Positions 18,991 through 27,104 of a stretch of DNA of 35,285 bases are shown piece by piece (position 1 is the stretch's first letter; the number at the start of each line of letters is the position of its first letter). A program made the position numbers and the translations under genes. Source of the stretch: an uncultured Pseudomonadota bacterium (lineage in GTDB: Bacteria > Pseudomonadota > Gammaproteobacteria > Burkholderiales > Rhodocyclaceae); NCBI GenBank assembly GCA_903888645.1, contig CAISUK010000353.1:1-35285 (forward strand). The letters run 5' to 3'. The notes below the pieces were generated by a model. That model was not told the origin of the DNA and searched no databases. It saw only the letters and a list, made by a program, of their open reading frames with translations.

Positions 18991-19050
18991 TCGGGCCCTC
19001 ACCTGTTCCTTTCCCCGCAAGTGGGGCGAGGGGCAGCTGATGCGAGCGTT
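18991..19050. repeat. REP-like GC-rich hairpin element (degenerate)
   Basis: The short gap between the two LolA-like genes contains CCCTCACC (18996-19003) and then the hairpin CCCCGC-AA-GTGGGGCGAGGGG (about 19013-19032). This pattern resembles the dispersed CCCTCACC...CCCGCAAGCGGG...GAGGGG elements found between genes in many proteobacteria. Only part of the expected symmetry remains, and there is no T-run, so it is not a standard terminator. Other copies could not be searched for outside this window. Confidence 0.35.
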
Positions 19051-19138
19051 TTAGAGTTTCATGCGATTGCCGTCCGGTGCGCAAGGCTCGAGATCCGTGT
19101 AAGGTTTTGCTGTTCGAAACTGTCCAGAGAGAATATCG

Positions 19139-19981
19139 ATGTTCATGACATTTGGGCGGGGAGCCTTGCTGGCGCTCCTGGCAGTGGCGCTGACAAGCCA
19201 GGCGGCCAACGAGGTGTCGCTGACCGCGGAACAGATCGTGGAGAAGAACGTGGCGGCGCGCGGCGGGCTCGACGCGTGGCGCAAGATCGGGACGATGGCC
19301 TGGCTAGGCCATGTCGAGACGCCGAACGTGCCGGGCGGGTCGATGCCCTTCATCCTTGAGTTCCGGCGACCCAACCAGACCCGATTCTCGGTCGATCCGC
19401 AGGGGCAACCCGGCATGCGCGTCTTCGACGGCAGCAACGGCTGGAAGGTGCGACCTGCCGGTAACGGGTCGGCGGACGTTCAGCCCTACGCGAACGAGGA
19501 ACTGAAGGCGGCGCGCGATGGCGCCGGTCTCGACGGGCCGCTGATCGACTACCAGACCAAGGGCATCGGCGTCGCCCTCGACGGCCCCGATAACGTCGAC
19601 GGACAACCGGCCTATCGCCTCCTAATCAAGTTGCCATCGGGCAGTCGCCAGCATGTCTGGGTGGACGCCAAGACCTTCCTCGATATCCGTTCCGACCGCG
19701 AGGCGGTCGACAAGCAGGGTCGCACTGGCATCATCTGGACGTCCTACCGGAATTTCCAGTCAGTCGACGGCCTGCGGATTCCGATGACGATCGAACGCAG
19801 CGCAGCGGGCGCCAAGGTGACAGACATGATGGTCATCGACCGCGTCGTCCTCAATCCGGATATCCATGCGCAGGCCTTCGCCAAACCCGATGTGCCGGTG
19901 GCGCGGCGCAAGGTGGTGGTCGATGCCCGCAAGCCGCCACCTGGCGCACGAGACCAATCCGGCGCGACCGGTGCCAGGTGA
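19139..19981 (+). CDS. LolA-like periplasmic protein, second paralogue
   Basis: A 280-residue protein with a signal peptide (RGALLALLAVALTSQAA). It starts with LTAEQIVEKNVAARGGLDAWRK and repeats the landmarks of the preceding LolA-like protein: MRVFDGSNGWKVRPAG, LDGPLIDYQTKG and HVWVDAKTFLDIRSD. It differs by an extra basic, Pro-rich C-terminal tail (RRKVVVDARKPPPGARD). The two genes probably arose by tandem duplication and have since diverged. The 148-bp gap before it breaks the otherwise tight spacing, so a secondary promoter is possible. Its stop overlaps the next start by one base (TGATG), which couples it to the cytochrome fusion. The ATG at 19145 is an alternative start. The ligand is unknown. 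Confidence 0.8.
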   Translation: MFMTFGRGALLALLAVALTSQAANEVSLTAEQIVEKNVAARGGLDAWRKIGTMAWLGHVETPNVPGGSMPFILEFRRPNQTRFSVDPQGQPGMRVFDGSNGWKVRPAGNGSADVQPYANEELKAARDGAGLDGPLIDYQTKGIGVALDGPDNVDGQPAYRLLIKLPSGSRQHVWVDAKTFLDIRSDREAVDKQGRTGIIWTSYRNFQSVDGLRIPMTIERSAAGAKVTDMMVIDRVVLNPDIHAQAFAKPDVPVARRKVVVDARKPPPGARDQSGATGAR

Positions 19982-21624
19982 TGACGGCGGGATTGGCGGT
20001 TCGCCACGGGTTGCTCGGCATAGTATGGGCGCTGGCCGCATCGACCAGCGGTTGGGCTGCCGCGACGCTACCCGACAAGGTCGGCGAAGCCATCTTCCGG
20101 CAAGGCATGTTGGCCTCAGGCCAAGCACTGGTGGGAACCCGCGCTGCCGACACCCGCGTTGCGGGTGCGGCGGCGGCCTGCGTCAATTGCCATCGGCGCA
20201 GCGGCCTGGGCTCGAAAGAGGGGCGAATTGACATTCCGCCCGTCACCGGGCGCTATCTGTTTCATGCGAGCTCCGAGAAATCTGACGATGTTGACCTTCC
20301 TTTCGTCGAGACCATGCGCATCAATCGCGAAGCCTACACGGACGAGGCCCTCGCCCGGGCGATACGTGAGGGGCTGGACGTGCAAGGAAAGCCGCTGGGC
20401 GACCTGATGCCACGTTTCGAACTCGGCGACAAGGACATGGCCGGCCTGATCGCTTACCTAAAGGGGATGGACCATCCCCGGCAGCCCGGGGTCACCAGCA
20501 CGGTTCTGCATTTCGCCACCATCATCACGCCGGACGCCGATCCGCTCAAGCGTCGCGGCATGCTCGACGTGCTGGAAAACTACTTTGCCAGCCGCAACCG
20601 GGTGCAGATGGCTCCAGGCGCGCCATTGCGCGCTTCACGCAAGATGATGTTCATGGTGCATCGCCGCTGGCAATTGCACGTCTGGGAGCTGACCGGTCCA
20701 GCCGAAGCGTGGGAAGACCAACTCAGTAAGCATCTGGCCGCGGAGCCGGTGATGGCGGTGATCTCGGGTCTGGGCGGGCGCAACTGGGCGCCCGTCCAGG
20801 CCTTCTGCGAACACCAGTCGGTGCCCTGTTTCTTTCCCAATGTCGAAGTGCCGCCGGCCAACGCCGACAGTGATTTCTACTCGACTTATTTTTCCCAAGG
20901 CCTGCTGCTGGAGGCAGCCTTGATCGCCAAGCGGGTTCTCGATCCGGCAGGCGAAAAGGCGGTCATGTCGGTGCTGCAGGTCTACCGCGCCGGCGACAGC
21001 GGTGAGGCAGCAGCAGCGTCCCTCGCCGCGGCGCTGAAGAATCGCGGTATCACGGTCCGCAGCCATGTATTGGCCAAAGTCTCGGCGGGTCAGGAGGTCG
21101 CCGCTGCGGTGCGCCAGGCCAAGCCCGCCGATGTCATGGTCCTCTGGCTGCGCCCGCCCGACCTGGCAGCGCTTGGCAGTGCCACGACGGTCCCGGATAC
21201 GGTCTATCTGTCCGGCCTGATGGGCGAACTCGAACACGCGCCGCTGCCTGCCGATTGGCGGGAGCGCAGCCATATTGCCTACCCGTTCGATTTGCCTGAG
21301 CGGCGCCGTGTGCGTGTCGATTTTCCGCTCGGCTGGTTCCGCATGAAGCAAATCCCGGTCGTCGATGAACGTCTGCAGGCCGATACCTACCTCGCCTGCG
21401 GCTTGGTGGCCGAAACCTTGAGCCACATGACCGACGCCTTCATCCGCGACTATCTGGTCGAGCGGCTTCAGGACATGCTTGCGCACCGCATCATCACCGG
21501 CTATTACCCGCGCCTGGCGCTCGCCCCGGGCCAGCGCTTCGCTTCCAAAGGTGGTTACATCGTCCGTTTCGCCCAGCCGAGCGGGCCGCAGGTGGTCGCT
21601 GAAGGCGACTGGATCGTGCCCTGA
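19981..21624 (+). CDS. Cytochrome c fused to a periplasmic substrate-binding-like domain
   Basis: A 547-residue exported protein. ATG 19981 overlaps the previous stop as TGATG; GTG 19978, used in the ORF track, is an alternative. After a signal peptide (GLLGIVWALAASTSGWAA), a mono-heme cytochrome c domain (about 30-160) carries C67-V-N-C70-H71 and ends with the typical helix DKDMAGLIAYLKGMD; a Met in LMPRFEL may be the second axial ligand. Residues from about 175 to the end look like a type I periplasmic binding protein of the branched-chain amino-acid/amide receptor kind (HFATIITPDADPLKRRGML, VMAVISGLGGRNWAPVQ, GEKAVMSVLQVYRAGDSGEA, DVMVLWLRPPDLAALG). No transporter genes are nearby, so the binding fold probably serves sensing, docking or electron-transfer recognition rather than uptake. 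It closes the cluster and may accept electrons from the copper proteins; that link is inference. Confidence 0.86.
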   Translation: MTAGLAVRHGLLGIVWALAASTSGWAAATLPDKVGEAIFRQGMLASGQALVGTRAADTRVAGAAAACVNCHRRSGLGSKEGRIDIPPVTGRYLFHASSEKSDDVDLPFVETMRINREAYTDEALARAIREGLDVQGKPLGDLMPRFELGDKDMAGLIAYLKGMDHPRQPGVTSTVLHFATIITPDADPLKRRGMLDVLENYFASRNRVQMAPGAPLRASRKMMFMVHRRWQLHVWELTGPAEAWEDQLSKHLAAEPVMAVISGLGGRNWAPVQAFCEHQSVPCFFPNVEVPPANADSDFYSTYFSQGLLLEAALIAKRVLDPAGEKAVMSVLQVYRAGDSGEAAAASLAAALKNRGITVRSHVLAKVSAGQEVAAAVRQAKPADVMVLWLRPPDLAALGSATTVPDTVYLSGLMGELEHAPLPADWRERSHIAYPFDLPERRRVRVDFPLGWFRMKQIPVVDERLQADTYLACGLVAETLSHMTDAFIRDYLVERLQDMLAHRIITGYYPRLALAPGQRFASKGGYIVRFAQPSGPQVVAEGDWIVP

Positions 21625-21789
21625 TTCGGACAAACCTTACAAAAACTTCCGATGGGACTGATTGTTGATAAATCTGTTGACGACTATCATCGGCCTTGGT
21701 CGCCAGAGATTTGTTGACAGGGCCACAAGTGCCGCTGGGTCGGCACAGTGTTCGGAGGATCGAAAGAAATTTTTCTGGGCAATCTAACC

Positions 21790-22227
21790 ATGGGACGACG
21801 AAATTTCCAAATGACGTTGGGCGACGACTGTGATGAAGAAGAGTTGCACGTCATCGACCAGCAGCACTTGCATATCTATCAGCTGGTAAAAGACTTCAGC
21901 ACGGCTCTGCGCGGGGATTGCGACCGGGACAAATTGCTACTGATACTTGAAGAAACCATCCGAAGCGCACGAGTCAACTTTGCGACTGAAGAACGGCTGC
22001 TACAGGATGTCGACATAGCCCGTTACCAGACTCACAGGAACGCGCATCGATTGATTACCGACGAGCTGAAGTTGTTCCAGGGTTTCGTCGTCGTCAGTCG
22101 CTCGGTGACCTTCGCCCAATGCGTTCATGCGATGGATTCGCTTCTGGTACACCACATCCAGGACGATCCAACCTACTTTGCACATTACGATGAGTCACTC
22201 CAAATGACTCGAGCCGACGGCTGTTAG
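21790..22227 (+). CDS. Hemerythrin-like (bacteriohemerythrin) protein
   Basis: The ORF track opens at GTG 21748; ATG 21790 (MGRRNFQMTLGDD) is chosen here because the family domain starts soon after it, though no start has a clearly spaced ribosome site. The four-helix hemerythrin signature is present: the His of IDQQHLHIYQLV, Glu in FATEERLL, the HxxxH pair in THRNAHRLI, and HHIQDD for the final His/Asp. Bacteriohemerythrins bind O2 at a di-iron centre in the cytoplasm and serve in oxygen supply, sensing or iron handling. Length (145 residues) is typical. It is a single-gene unit 166 bases beyond the cluster, with TTGACA-like elements upstream but no convincing -10. An oxygen-related link to the oxidase cluster is possible but unproven. 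Confidence 0.82.
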   Translation: MGRRNFQMTLGDDCDEEELHVIDQQHLHIYQLVKDFSTALRGDCDRDKLLLILEETIRSARVNFATEERLLQDVDIARYQTHRNAHRLITDELKLFQGFVVVSRSVTFAQCVHAMDSLLVHHIQDDPTYFAHYDESLQMTRADGC

Positions 22228-22348
22228 GCCAAGAGCATCCTGTCGTCAGATCGGCGAAGTTCGCTAACTCAGTGGTCCTCCCGAGTTTATCCGGGCGGAA
22301 CTCCATGCCAGGATGCCGCAGCAGGGAAGGCCGTGTCGTTTTGAATCA

Positions 22349-22699
22349 CTACGCTAGCGCTTTCAGAAGGCGAATACTCTTCGTCACACGGAATTGCGCG
22401 CTCTTCGTATTTGCGCACGCGAACCAGTTCTGCTTCCAGAGATCAACATCCTCGGCCGACCTGCATGCCGCAATGGTTTTCCATACAGCCACGTGCTCTG
22501 GATAGGAGAACGCAATCGCCGACCCCGTCACGAAGTCTTTATTAGCCGAGTCAGAGAAGGTCAGCACCTAAACTCGAGCGGCAGGTTCAGGATCAGAAAG
22601 CTGCCTTTGAATTTGAAATTGTCACCAGGCCGCAGTGGGTCGGACTGAGCCACTGAGCATCACCCCCAAGTGAAACGCCAATAGCATTGTGCGCTGCAT
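22349..22699 (-). pseudogene. Broken small exported-protein gene (frame interrupted)
   Basis: Reading the minus strand, ATG 22699 opens a signal-peptide-like stretch (MQRTMLLAFHLGVMLSGSV) that meets a stop after 25 codons. A second frame then reads QSDPLRPGDNFKFKGSFLIL and ends in EFRC. The original frame resumes as LTFSDSANKDFVTGSAIAF, open to the stop at 22349 (the 72-aa ORF of the track). Joined, the pieces give a coherent exported protein of about 118 residues, so two compensating frameshifts are the simplest explanation. The start overlaps the stop of an upstream remnant as TAATG. No family is recognised. It could also be several unrelated short ORFs; confidence is low. Confidence 0.35.
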
Positions 22700-22887
22700 T
22701 ATTTTTTGTCAATCACGATATCCGGATCGTCGTTTTCATAACGCCAAGCCAGCAGATTCGGAATCTCACTGTGCTCATGGCAGGCGACAGACTCGGAAAT
22801 GTATCGGAACCCGGTCCAACGACTCCAAGCATGATTGATAAGTAGATTGCCGAATGGGCAGGATTGATGTTGAATGGCTACCATCAT
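22699..22887 (-). pseudogene. Possible truncated gene remnant, 62 codons
   Basis: The last 62 codons of a longer open frame (MMVAIQHQSCPFG ... WRYENDDPDIVIDKK) have protein-like composition. They end with TAATG, overlapping the start of the next remnant. Further upstream the frame is merely the antisense of the molybdenum-hydroxylase leader and first codons, so the N-terminus appears lost or never existed. No family is recognised. The overlap with the next frame is the main reason to think both once formed a minus-strand operon. Confidence 0.25.
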
Positions 22888-22962
22888 CTTTGAACCCGCT
22901 GGCCGTAGCTGATGTCCAATCTGACCATGGCCAAGGTCCGATCTGCCCCTTGGAGGGACACC

Positions 22963-23421
22963 ATGATTCAACTCAACGTTAACGGCAAAACTCATCAGGT
23001 CGATGTCGAGCCGGATACGCCGCTGCTTTGGGCATTGCGCGATACCCTGCTTCTGACCGGCACCAAGTATGGCTGTGGTCAGGCGCTGTGCGGCGCATGC
23101 ACCGTGCATGTCGATGGTTCGCCACTGCGTTCCTGTACCACGCCCGTCTCGGCGGTGATTGGCCGCAAGATCACGACCATCGAAGCCATCGACGCCAACC
23201 GTGTAGGCAAGGCGGTGCAGGAAGCGTGGCGCAAACTGGACGTGGTTCAGTGCGGTTATTGCCAGTCAGGCCAGATCATGAGCGCCGTAGCGCTGCTGAC
23301 CAAGAACCGAAAACCCAGCGACGCCGATATTGACAATGCCATGTCCGGCAACCTGTGCCGTTGCGCTACCTATGTGCGCATCCGCGCGGCGATTCATGAA
23401 GCAGCCAAGGCCCTCGGCTAG
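22963..23421 (+). CDS. [2Fe-2S] subunit of a molybdenum hydroxylase (IorA/CoxS type)
   Basis: The ORF track begins at 22912, but ATG 22963 ([13 protein letters not shown]) has GGAGG six bases upstream and matches the normal family start, giving 152 residues. The plant-type [2Fe-2S] site is C38-x4-C43-x2-C46-x11-C58 ([18 protein letters not shown]). The C-terminal helical domain has the second cluster cysteines C97, C100, C132 and C134 ([19 protein letters not shown]). All eight ligands are present. These proteins pass electrons from the molybdopterin site to an acceptor. The gene lies ten bases before the large subunit gene and forms a two-gene operon with it. No FAD subunit is encoded here, as in isoquinoline 1-oxidoreductase-type enzymes, which donate to a cytochrome or another external acceptor. 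Confidence 0.94.
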   Translation: MIQLNVNGKTHQVDVEPDTPLLWALRDTLLLTGTKYGCGQALCGACTVHVDGSPLRSCTTPVSAVIGRKITTIEAIDANRVGKAVQEAWRKLDVVQCGYCQSGQIMSAVALLTKNRKPSDADIDNAMSGNLCRCATYVRIRAAIHEAAKALG

Positions 23422-23430
23422 GAGAACACC

Positions 23431-25638
23431 ATGAGCGAATTTGCCATCGAAAACCTCAGCCGGCGCAATTTCTTGCAGGGTAGCGCCGGGCTGACCCTGG
23501 GATTCTGTCTTCCCGCATTGGCAACTGCCGCTGGCGGCCCAGGCAAGGCCGCTGACGGTATCGTGGGCGCCAGCAACTTTGAGCCAAACGCCTTTTTGCG
23601 CATCGGTGCCGACAATACCGTAACGGTGTTTTCCAAGCATCTGGAAATGGGTCAGGGCACCTACACCGGACTGGCCACCATCGTCGCCGACGAACTCGAT
23701 GCGGACTGGAAGACCGTGCGCGTCGAAGCTGCAGCTGCCGACGCCAAGCGCTACAACAATCTCTTGTGGGGTCCGGCACAAGGGACCGGCGGCAGCACCG
23801 CCATGGCCAATTCCTGGGAACAGATGCGCAAAGCCGGGGCTGCCGGTCGCGCCATGCTGGTCAGCGCCGCAGCGCTCAAGTGGAATGTTCAGGCCAGCGA
23901 AATTTCGGTGCGCGACGGCGTTGTCCGCCATGCCGCAACCAAACGCTCCGCGACCTTCGGCCAACTGGCCGCGCTGGCCGCTGCGCAGGCTGTGCCTGGC
24001 GAGGTCACGCTCAAGGATCCGAAGGATTTTCGCCTGATCGGCAAGCAGGCCAACCGCAAGGACAGCGTCGACAAGACCAACGGCAAAGCCCAATTCACCC
24101 AGGATGTGCATTTGCCGGGCATGCTGGTGGCACTGGTGGCGCATCCGCCGCGCTTCGGTGCGACCGTCAAGTCATTCGATGCCGGGCGCGCCAAGGCAGT
24201 TCGCGGTGTCGTTGATGTCGTGCAGATTCCACAAGGCGTGGCTGTGTTGGCAAAAGACACCTGGAGCGCCAAGAAGGGTCGCGACGCGCTCGGCGTAAGC
24301 TGGGACGAAAGCGCCGCCTTCAAGCTGGGTAGCGATGACATCCTGGCGCAGTACAAGGAACTGGCCAAGACGCCCGGCCTGGTGGCCAAGCAGATCGGCG
24401 ATTCGACGGCCGCCTTCACCAAGGCGGCGAAAGTTGTGCGCGCCAGTTTCGATTTCCCGTATCTCGCCCACGCCGCCATGGAGCCGATGAATTGCGTCAT
24501 CCGGCTGACTGCCGATGGCTGCGAAGTCTGGAATGGCGAGCAAATGCACACCGGCGACCAATACGCGCTGGCGGCACTCTTCGGTCTCAAGGTGGAGCAG
24601 GTAAAGATCAACACGCTGTATGCCGGCGGCAGCTTCGGCCGGCGTGCCAGCAAGGATTCCGACTATGTGCTGGAGGCTGCGCAGATCGTCAAGGCGATCG
24701 CCGGCAAGGCGCCCGTCAAGCTGGTCTGGCTGCGCGAGGACGATATGCGCGCGGGTTATTTCCGGCCGCTCTTCCACCATGCCATGGAGGCAGCGCTGGA
24801 TGGCAGCGGCAATATCACGGCGTGGCGTCACCGGCTGGTTGGGCAGTCGATCGTCGCCGGTTCGCCGTTCGAAAAGATGCTGGTCAAGGATGGTGTCGAC
24901 GCGGTCTCGGTGGAGGGTGCGGCCAATCTGCCTTACGCGATTCCCAATCTCACGGTGGAACTGCACACGCCGACCAACATCATGGTCCCGGTGCTATGGT
25001 GGCGCTCGGTCGGTTCCTCGCATACGGCATATTCTACCGAAACTTTTTTCGACGAACTGGCGGCGGCGGCCGGCAAGGATCCGGTGGCGCTGCGCCTCGA
25101 ACTGCTCGCTGAACACCCGCGCCACGCGGGCGTTCTCAAACTGGCCGCCGAAAAGGCCGGCTGGGGAACCACACTCAAATCCGGTAAAGCCGGCGAACGG
25201 CGCGGTCGCGGTATCGCGGTGCATGAATCGTTCAATTCCTATGTCGCCCAGGTGGCCGAAGTCACGGTTAAAGCCGACGGCACCATCAAGGTGGATCGCG
25301 TCGTCTGCGCGGTTGATTGCGGTGTCGCCATCAACCCGGACAATATTCGCGCGCAGGTCGAAGGCTCGGTCGGTTTCGCCCTCTCCGCGGCGCTGCACGG
25401 CGAAATCACGCTTCGCGAAGGACGCGTGGAACAAGGTAACTTTGATAGTTATCCAAGCTTGCACATCGGCGAAATGCCCGCTGTCGAGGTCCATATCGTG
25501 GCGTCGACCAAGGCGCCAACCGGAATTGGCGAACCGGGGGTACCCTCTGTGGCACCGGCCGTCGCCAACGCAATCGCCGCTGCGACCGGCAAGCGCTGTT
25601 ATCGCCTGCCCTTCAGGCCGGCCGATCTTCTTGCCTGA
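23431..25638 (+). CDS. Molybdopterin-binding large subunit of a periplasmic aldehyde/N-heterocycle oxidoreductase (IorB type)
   Basis: A 735-residue protein with AGGAG six bases before ATG 23431. The N-terminus carries a twin-arginine signal, [16 protein letters not shown], so the folded holoenzyme is exported. Family marks follow: [21 protein letters not shown], the QGTGGSTAM segment near the molybdenum cofactor, [11 protein letters not shown], and [18 protein letters not shown] near the C-terminus with the expected catalytic Glu at E701. Length and order match the fused large subunit of isoquinoline oxidoreductase-like enzymes rather than cytoplasmic xanthine dehydrogenase. The reaction is hydroxylation of an aldehyde or N-heterocycle with water as oxygen donor; the actual substrate cannot be read from the sequence. 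Electrons leave through the neighbouring [2Fe-2S] subunit. No chaperone gene is visible nearby. Confidence 0.93.
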   Translation: MSEFAIENLSRRNFLQGSAGLTLGFCLPALATAAGGPGKAADGIVGASNFEPNAFLRIGADNTVTVFSKHLEMGQGTYTGLATIVADELDADWKTVRVEAAAADAKRYNNLLWGPAQGTGGSTAMANSWEQMRKAGAAGRAMLVSAAALKWNVQASEISVRDGVVRHAATKRSATFGQLAALAAAQAVPGEVTLKDPKDFRLIGKQANRKDSVDKTNGKAQFTQDVHLPGMLVALVAHPPRFGATVKSFDAGRAKAVRGVVDVVQIPQGVAVLAKDTWSAKKGRDALGVSWDESAAFKLGSDDILAQYKELAKTPGLVAKQIGDSTAAFTKAAKVVRASFDFPYLAHAAMEPMNCVIRLTADGCEVWNGEQMHTGDQYALAALFGLKVEQVKINTLYAGGSFGRRASKDSDYVLEAAQIVKAIAGKAPVKLVWLREDDMRAGYFRPLFHHAMEAALDGSGNITAWRHRLVGQSIVAGSPFEKMLVKDGVDAVSVEGAANLPYAIPNLTVELHTPTNIMVPVLWWRSVGSSHTAYSTETFFDELAAAAGKDPVALRLELLAEHPRHAGVLKLAAEKAGWGTTLKSGKAGERRGRGIAVHESFNSYVAQVAEVTVKADGTIKVDRVVCAVDCGVAINPDNIRAQVEGSVGFALSAALHGEITLREGRVEQGNFDSYPSLHIGEMPAVEVHIVASTKAPTGIGEPGVPSVAPAVANAIAAATGKRCYRLPFRPADLLA

Positions 25639-25705
25639 GCCGGATAGCCCAAGCAGAGATCGCCGCTTCGCCGTGGTCGGGGCCGCAGTGGTCGCCGATT
25701 AGCGC

Positions 25706-26794
25706 CTACCTGCTGTCACTTGCCGAATTGGGCGATTGGGGAACGAAACCCATCCAGGTGCCACTTTCGATGGTTTTCGGCGCTACCTTCCGGCCCTGAT
25801 AGAAAATATTGATGTTTCTGCCTTGCGCAACGCGAAATATTTCATTCCTGGCAATCGCGATCGTTTGCGCGGCGCCTTGAGGAACATCGATGCGCGTGCC
25901 CTCGCCCGGATCCTGACGCTTCTTCTTGAACAATACGGCTGGCTCCTTGCCGATCACTGAAAAAACGCCGGCTGGCTTGCCTGGGTTGACCCCTTGCACC
26001 ACGACCACCTTGTCTGAATCGACTTCAACGCTGTCAGCGGGAGTTGCCCGGGTGACGGTCTGGCTATCCGGCAAAGTGCTTTGCTCGACAGAAACATTCC
26101 CCGCGCTGGCAGGGGATTGTTGACTATCCTTCAGCCCGCTATTTTCCACGGGTGCGGATTGCGCCAGCGATGCGCCAGCGGCTGAAGGTTCAGCCTTTTG
26201 GGCAGCATCGGAAGGCGCTGGCGTAGCCGGAATCGGATCCCGGTTCATCCACGCGGCCATGGCGACTGCCACAAGCAGAACAACCACGCCGCCGAATTTG
26301 CGCCAACCCCATCGGCGCTCGCCAAGCCCGCTGTCGGCGCTTAGTGCGCCGGCGATAGGCGCATCGTATGTCTTGACATCCGGCCTATCCAAATTTGCGG
26401 AACGATTATCCAGAACGGATAAACCGTCAGACCTTCCGGGAATCAGCGATCCCTCGATGACGCCACCCGAATTTATGCCGATTTCCATATAAAACGCGTC
26501 GCCTGCTATCCAACCGGACTGCTGAATTACGATGGATTCCGACGAATGGACTAGTCCGTTGAGGCGCCCGCCGACTACGATGTGCGGGGCTGTGATGGTG
26601 CCGGTGACAATGCCCGACTTGCCCACAACCGCCGCTCCATTGGCATCCTCGGCGCAGGAAACGTCGCCGAGGACGTCTCCCTGAATACGCAGGACGCCAG
26701 TAAAACTGATATTGCCGGAAATGCGAGCGCCAGCCCCGATCAACGTATCGGTGCGGCTCTGCGAATAACCCGCGCTCTTGCCATTGCCGGCCAA
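25706..26794 (-). CDS. Membrane-anchored bactofilin with C-terminal RodZ-like domain
   Basis: A 362-residue protein. Residues about 15-115 form a bactofilin (polymer-forming) domain, with the repetitive beta-helix pattern DTLIGAGARISGNISFTG, LRIQGDVLGDV, GTITAPHIVVGGRLNG. One membrane helix lies at about 167-183 (FGGVVVLLVAVAMAAWM), then a Ser/Pro/Ala-rich linker (about 185-255), and a C-terminal domain whose end, INIFYQGRKVAPKTIESGTWMGF, resembles the periplasmic beta-domain (DUF4115) of RodZ. Classical bactofilins are short and cytoplasmic, so this fusion would tie a cytoplasmic filament to the envelope. The only in-frame start is TTG 26794, with AAAGG eight bases upstream. It converges with the molybdenum-hydroxylase operon and diverges from the HD-GYP gene. 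A role in cell shape or appendage placement is an inference. Confidence 0.85.
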   Translation of the reverse strand: MAGNGKSAGYSQSRTDTLIGAGARISGNISFTGVLRIQGDVLGDVSCAEDANGAAVVGKSGIVTGTITAPHIVVGGRLNGLVHSSESIVIQQSGWIAGDAFYMEIGINSGGVIEGSLIPGRSDGLSVLDNRSANLDRPDVKTYDAPIAGALSADSGLGERRWGWRKFGGVVVLLVAVAMAAWMNRDPIPATPAPSDAAQKAEPSAAGASLAQSAPVENSGLKDSQQSPASAGNVSVEQSTLPDSQTVTRATPADSVEVDSDKVVVVQGVNPGKPAGVFSVIGKEPAVLFKKKRQDPGEGTRIDVPQGAAQTIAIARNEIFRVAQGRNINIFYQGRKVAPKTIESGTWMGFVPQSPNSASDSR

Positions 26795-27104
26795 AGGATG
26801 CGCCTTTCTTTACCAACAGGATAAAGTCATGAATTCTGCCGAGTCGCTGGAAAAAAAACAGTCATCGCGACGAACGCATTATGCAGCGATTGGCAGCCTG
26901 GTGGAATCCTGTCAGCAGGTCAATTCAATGCACGAGTCGTATTTTCATGAAAGCGGTTGGGCCATGAACTGCCACTGACCATCTGCATTGCAGCAATTCG
27001 GAACCCGGCAAACTGGCCATATTGGATTCATTGGTTCCTGCGAACATTGGCAGCGGCCTTGTCAGATACAATGACAATAGTCGTAACCGCAATGAATCGC
27101 CATC
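26795..27104. other. Divergent intergenic region between bactofilin and HD-GYP genes
   Basis: These 310 bases should carry promoters for both flanking genes. They contain one short plus-strand ORF with a fair ribosome site (listed separately). They also hold the 13-mer CCGGCAAACTGGC (27005-27017), which recurs in the tmRNA acceptor piece 1.4 kb downstream. No convincing promoter, terminator or RNA was seen. Confidence 0.35.
26829..26978 (+). CDS. Possible small protein, 49 residues
   Basis: ATG 26829 is preceded by AGGA at seven bases and opens 49 codons (MNSAESLEKKQSSRRTHYAA ... SGWAMNCH). The composition is hydrophilic with no signal peptide, and no family is recognised. It lies between two divergent genes and upstream of the HD-GYP gene on the same strand. 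The spaced ribosome site is the only positive evidence, so it may be a chance ORF. Confidence 0.28.
   Translation: MNSAESLEKKQSSRRTHYAAIGSLVESCQQVNSMHESYFHESGWAMNCH

Larger units (their letters stand above)
22228..22962. other. Degenerate intergenic patch with minus-strand gene remnants
   Basis: No intact gene of normal size is visible in these 735 bases, which look less GC-rich than both flanks. The minus strand carries two gene remnants, listed separately. An 8-bp inverted repeat, GCATCCTG (22232-22239) and CAGGATGC (about 22310-22317), encloses about 70 bases. The right end holds the leader of the molybdenum-hydroxylase operon, with GGAGG at 22952. The plus-strand ORFs here look like shadows. 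Confidence 0.4.

Noticed and set aside
24620-25702. 360-aa plus-strand ORF overlapping the molybdenum hydroxylase large subunit
   Set aside because: It is a different frame of a well-conserved gene, and its translation is Arg/Ser/Trp-rich and motif-free.
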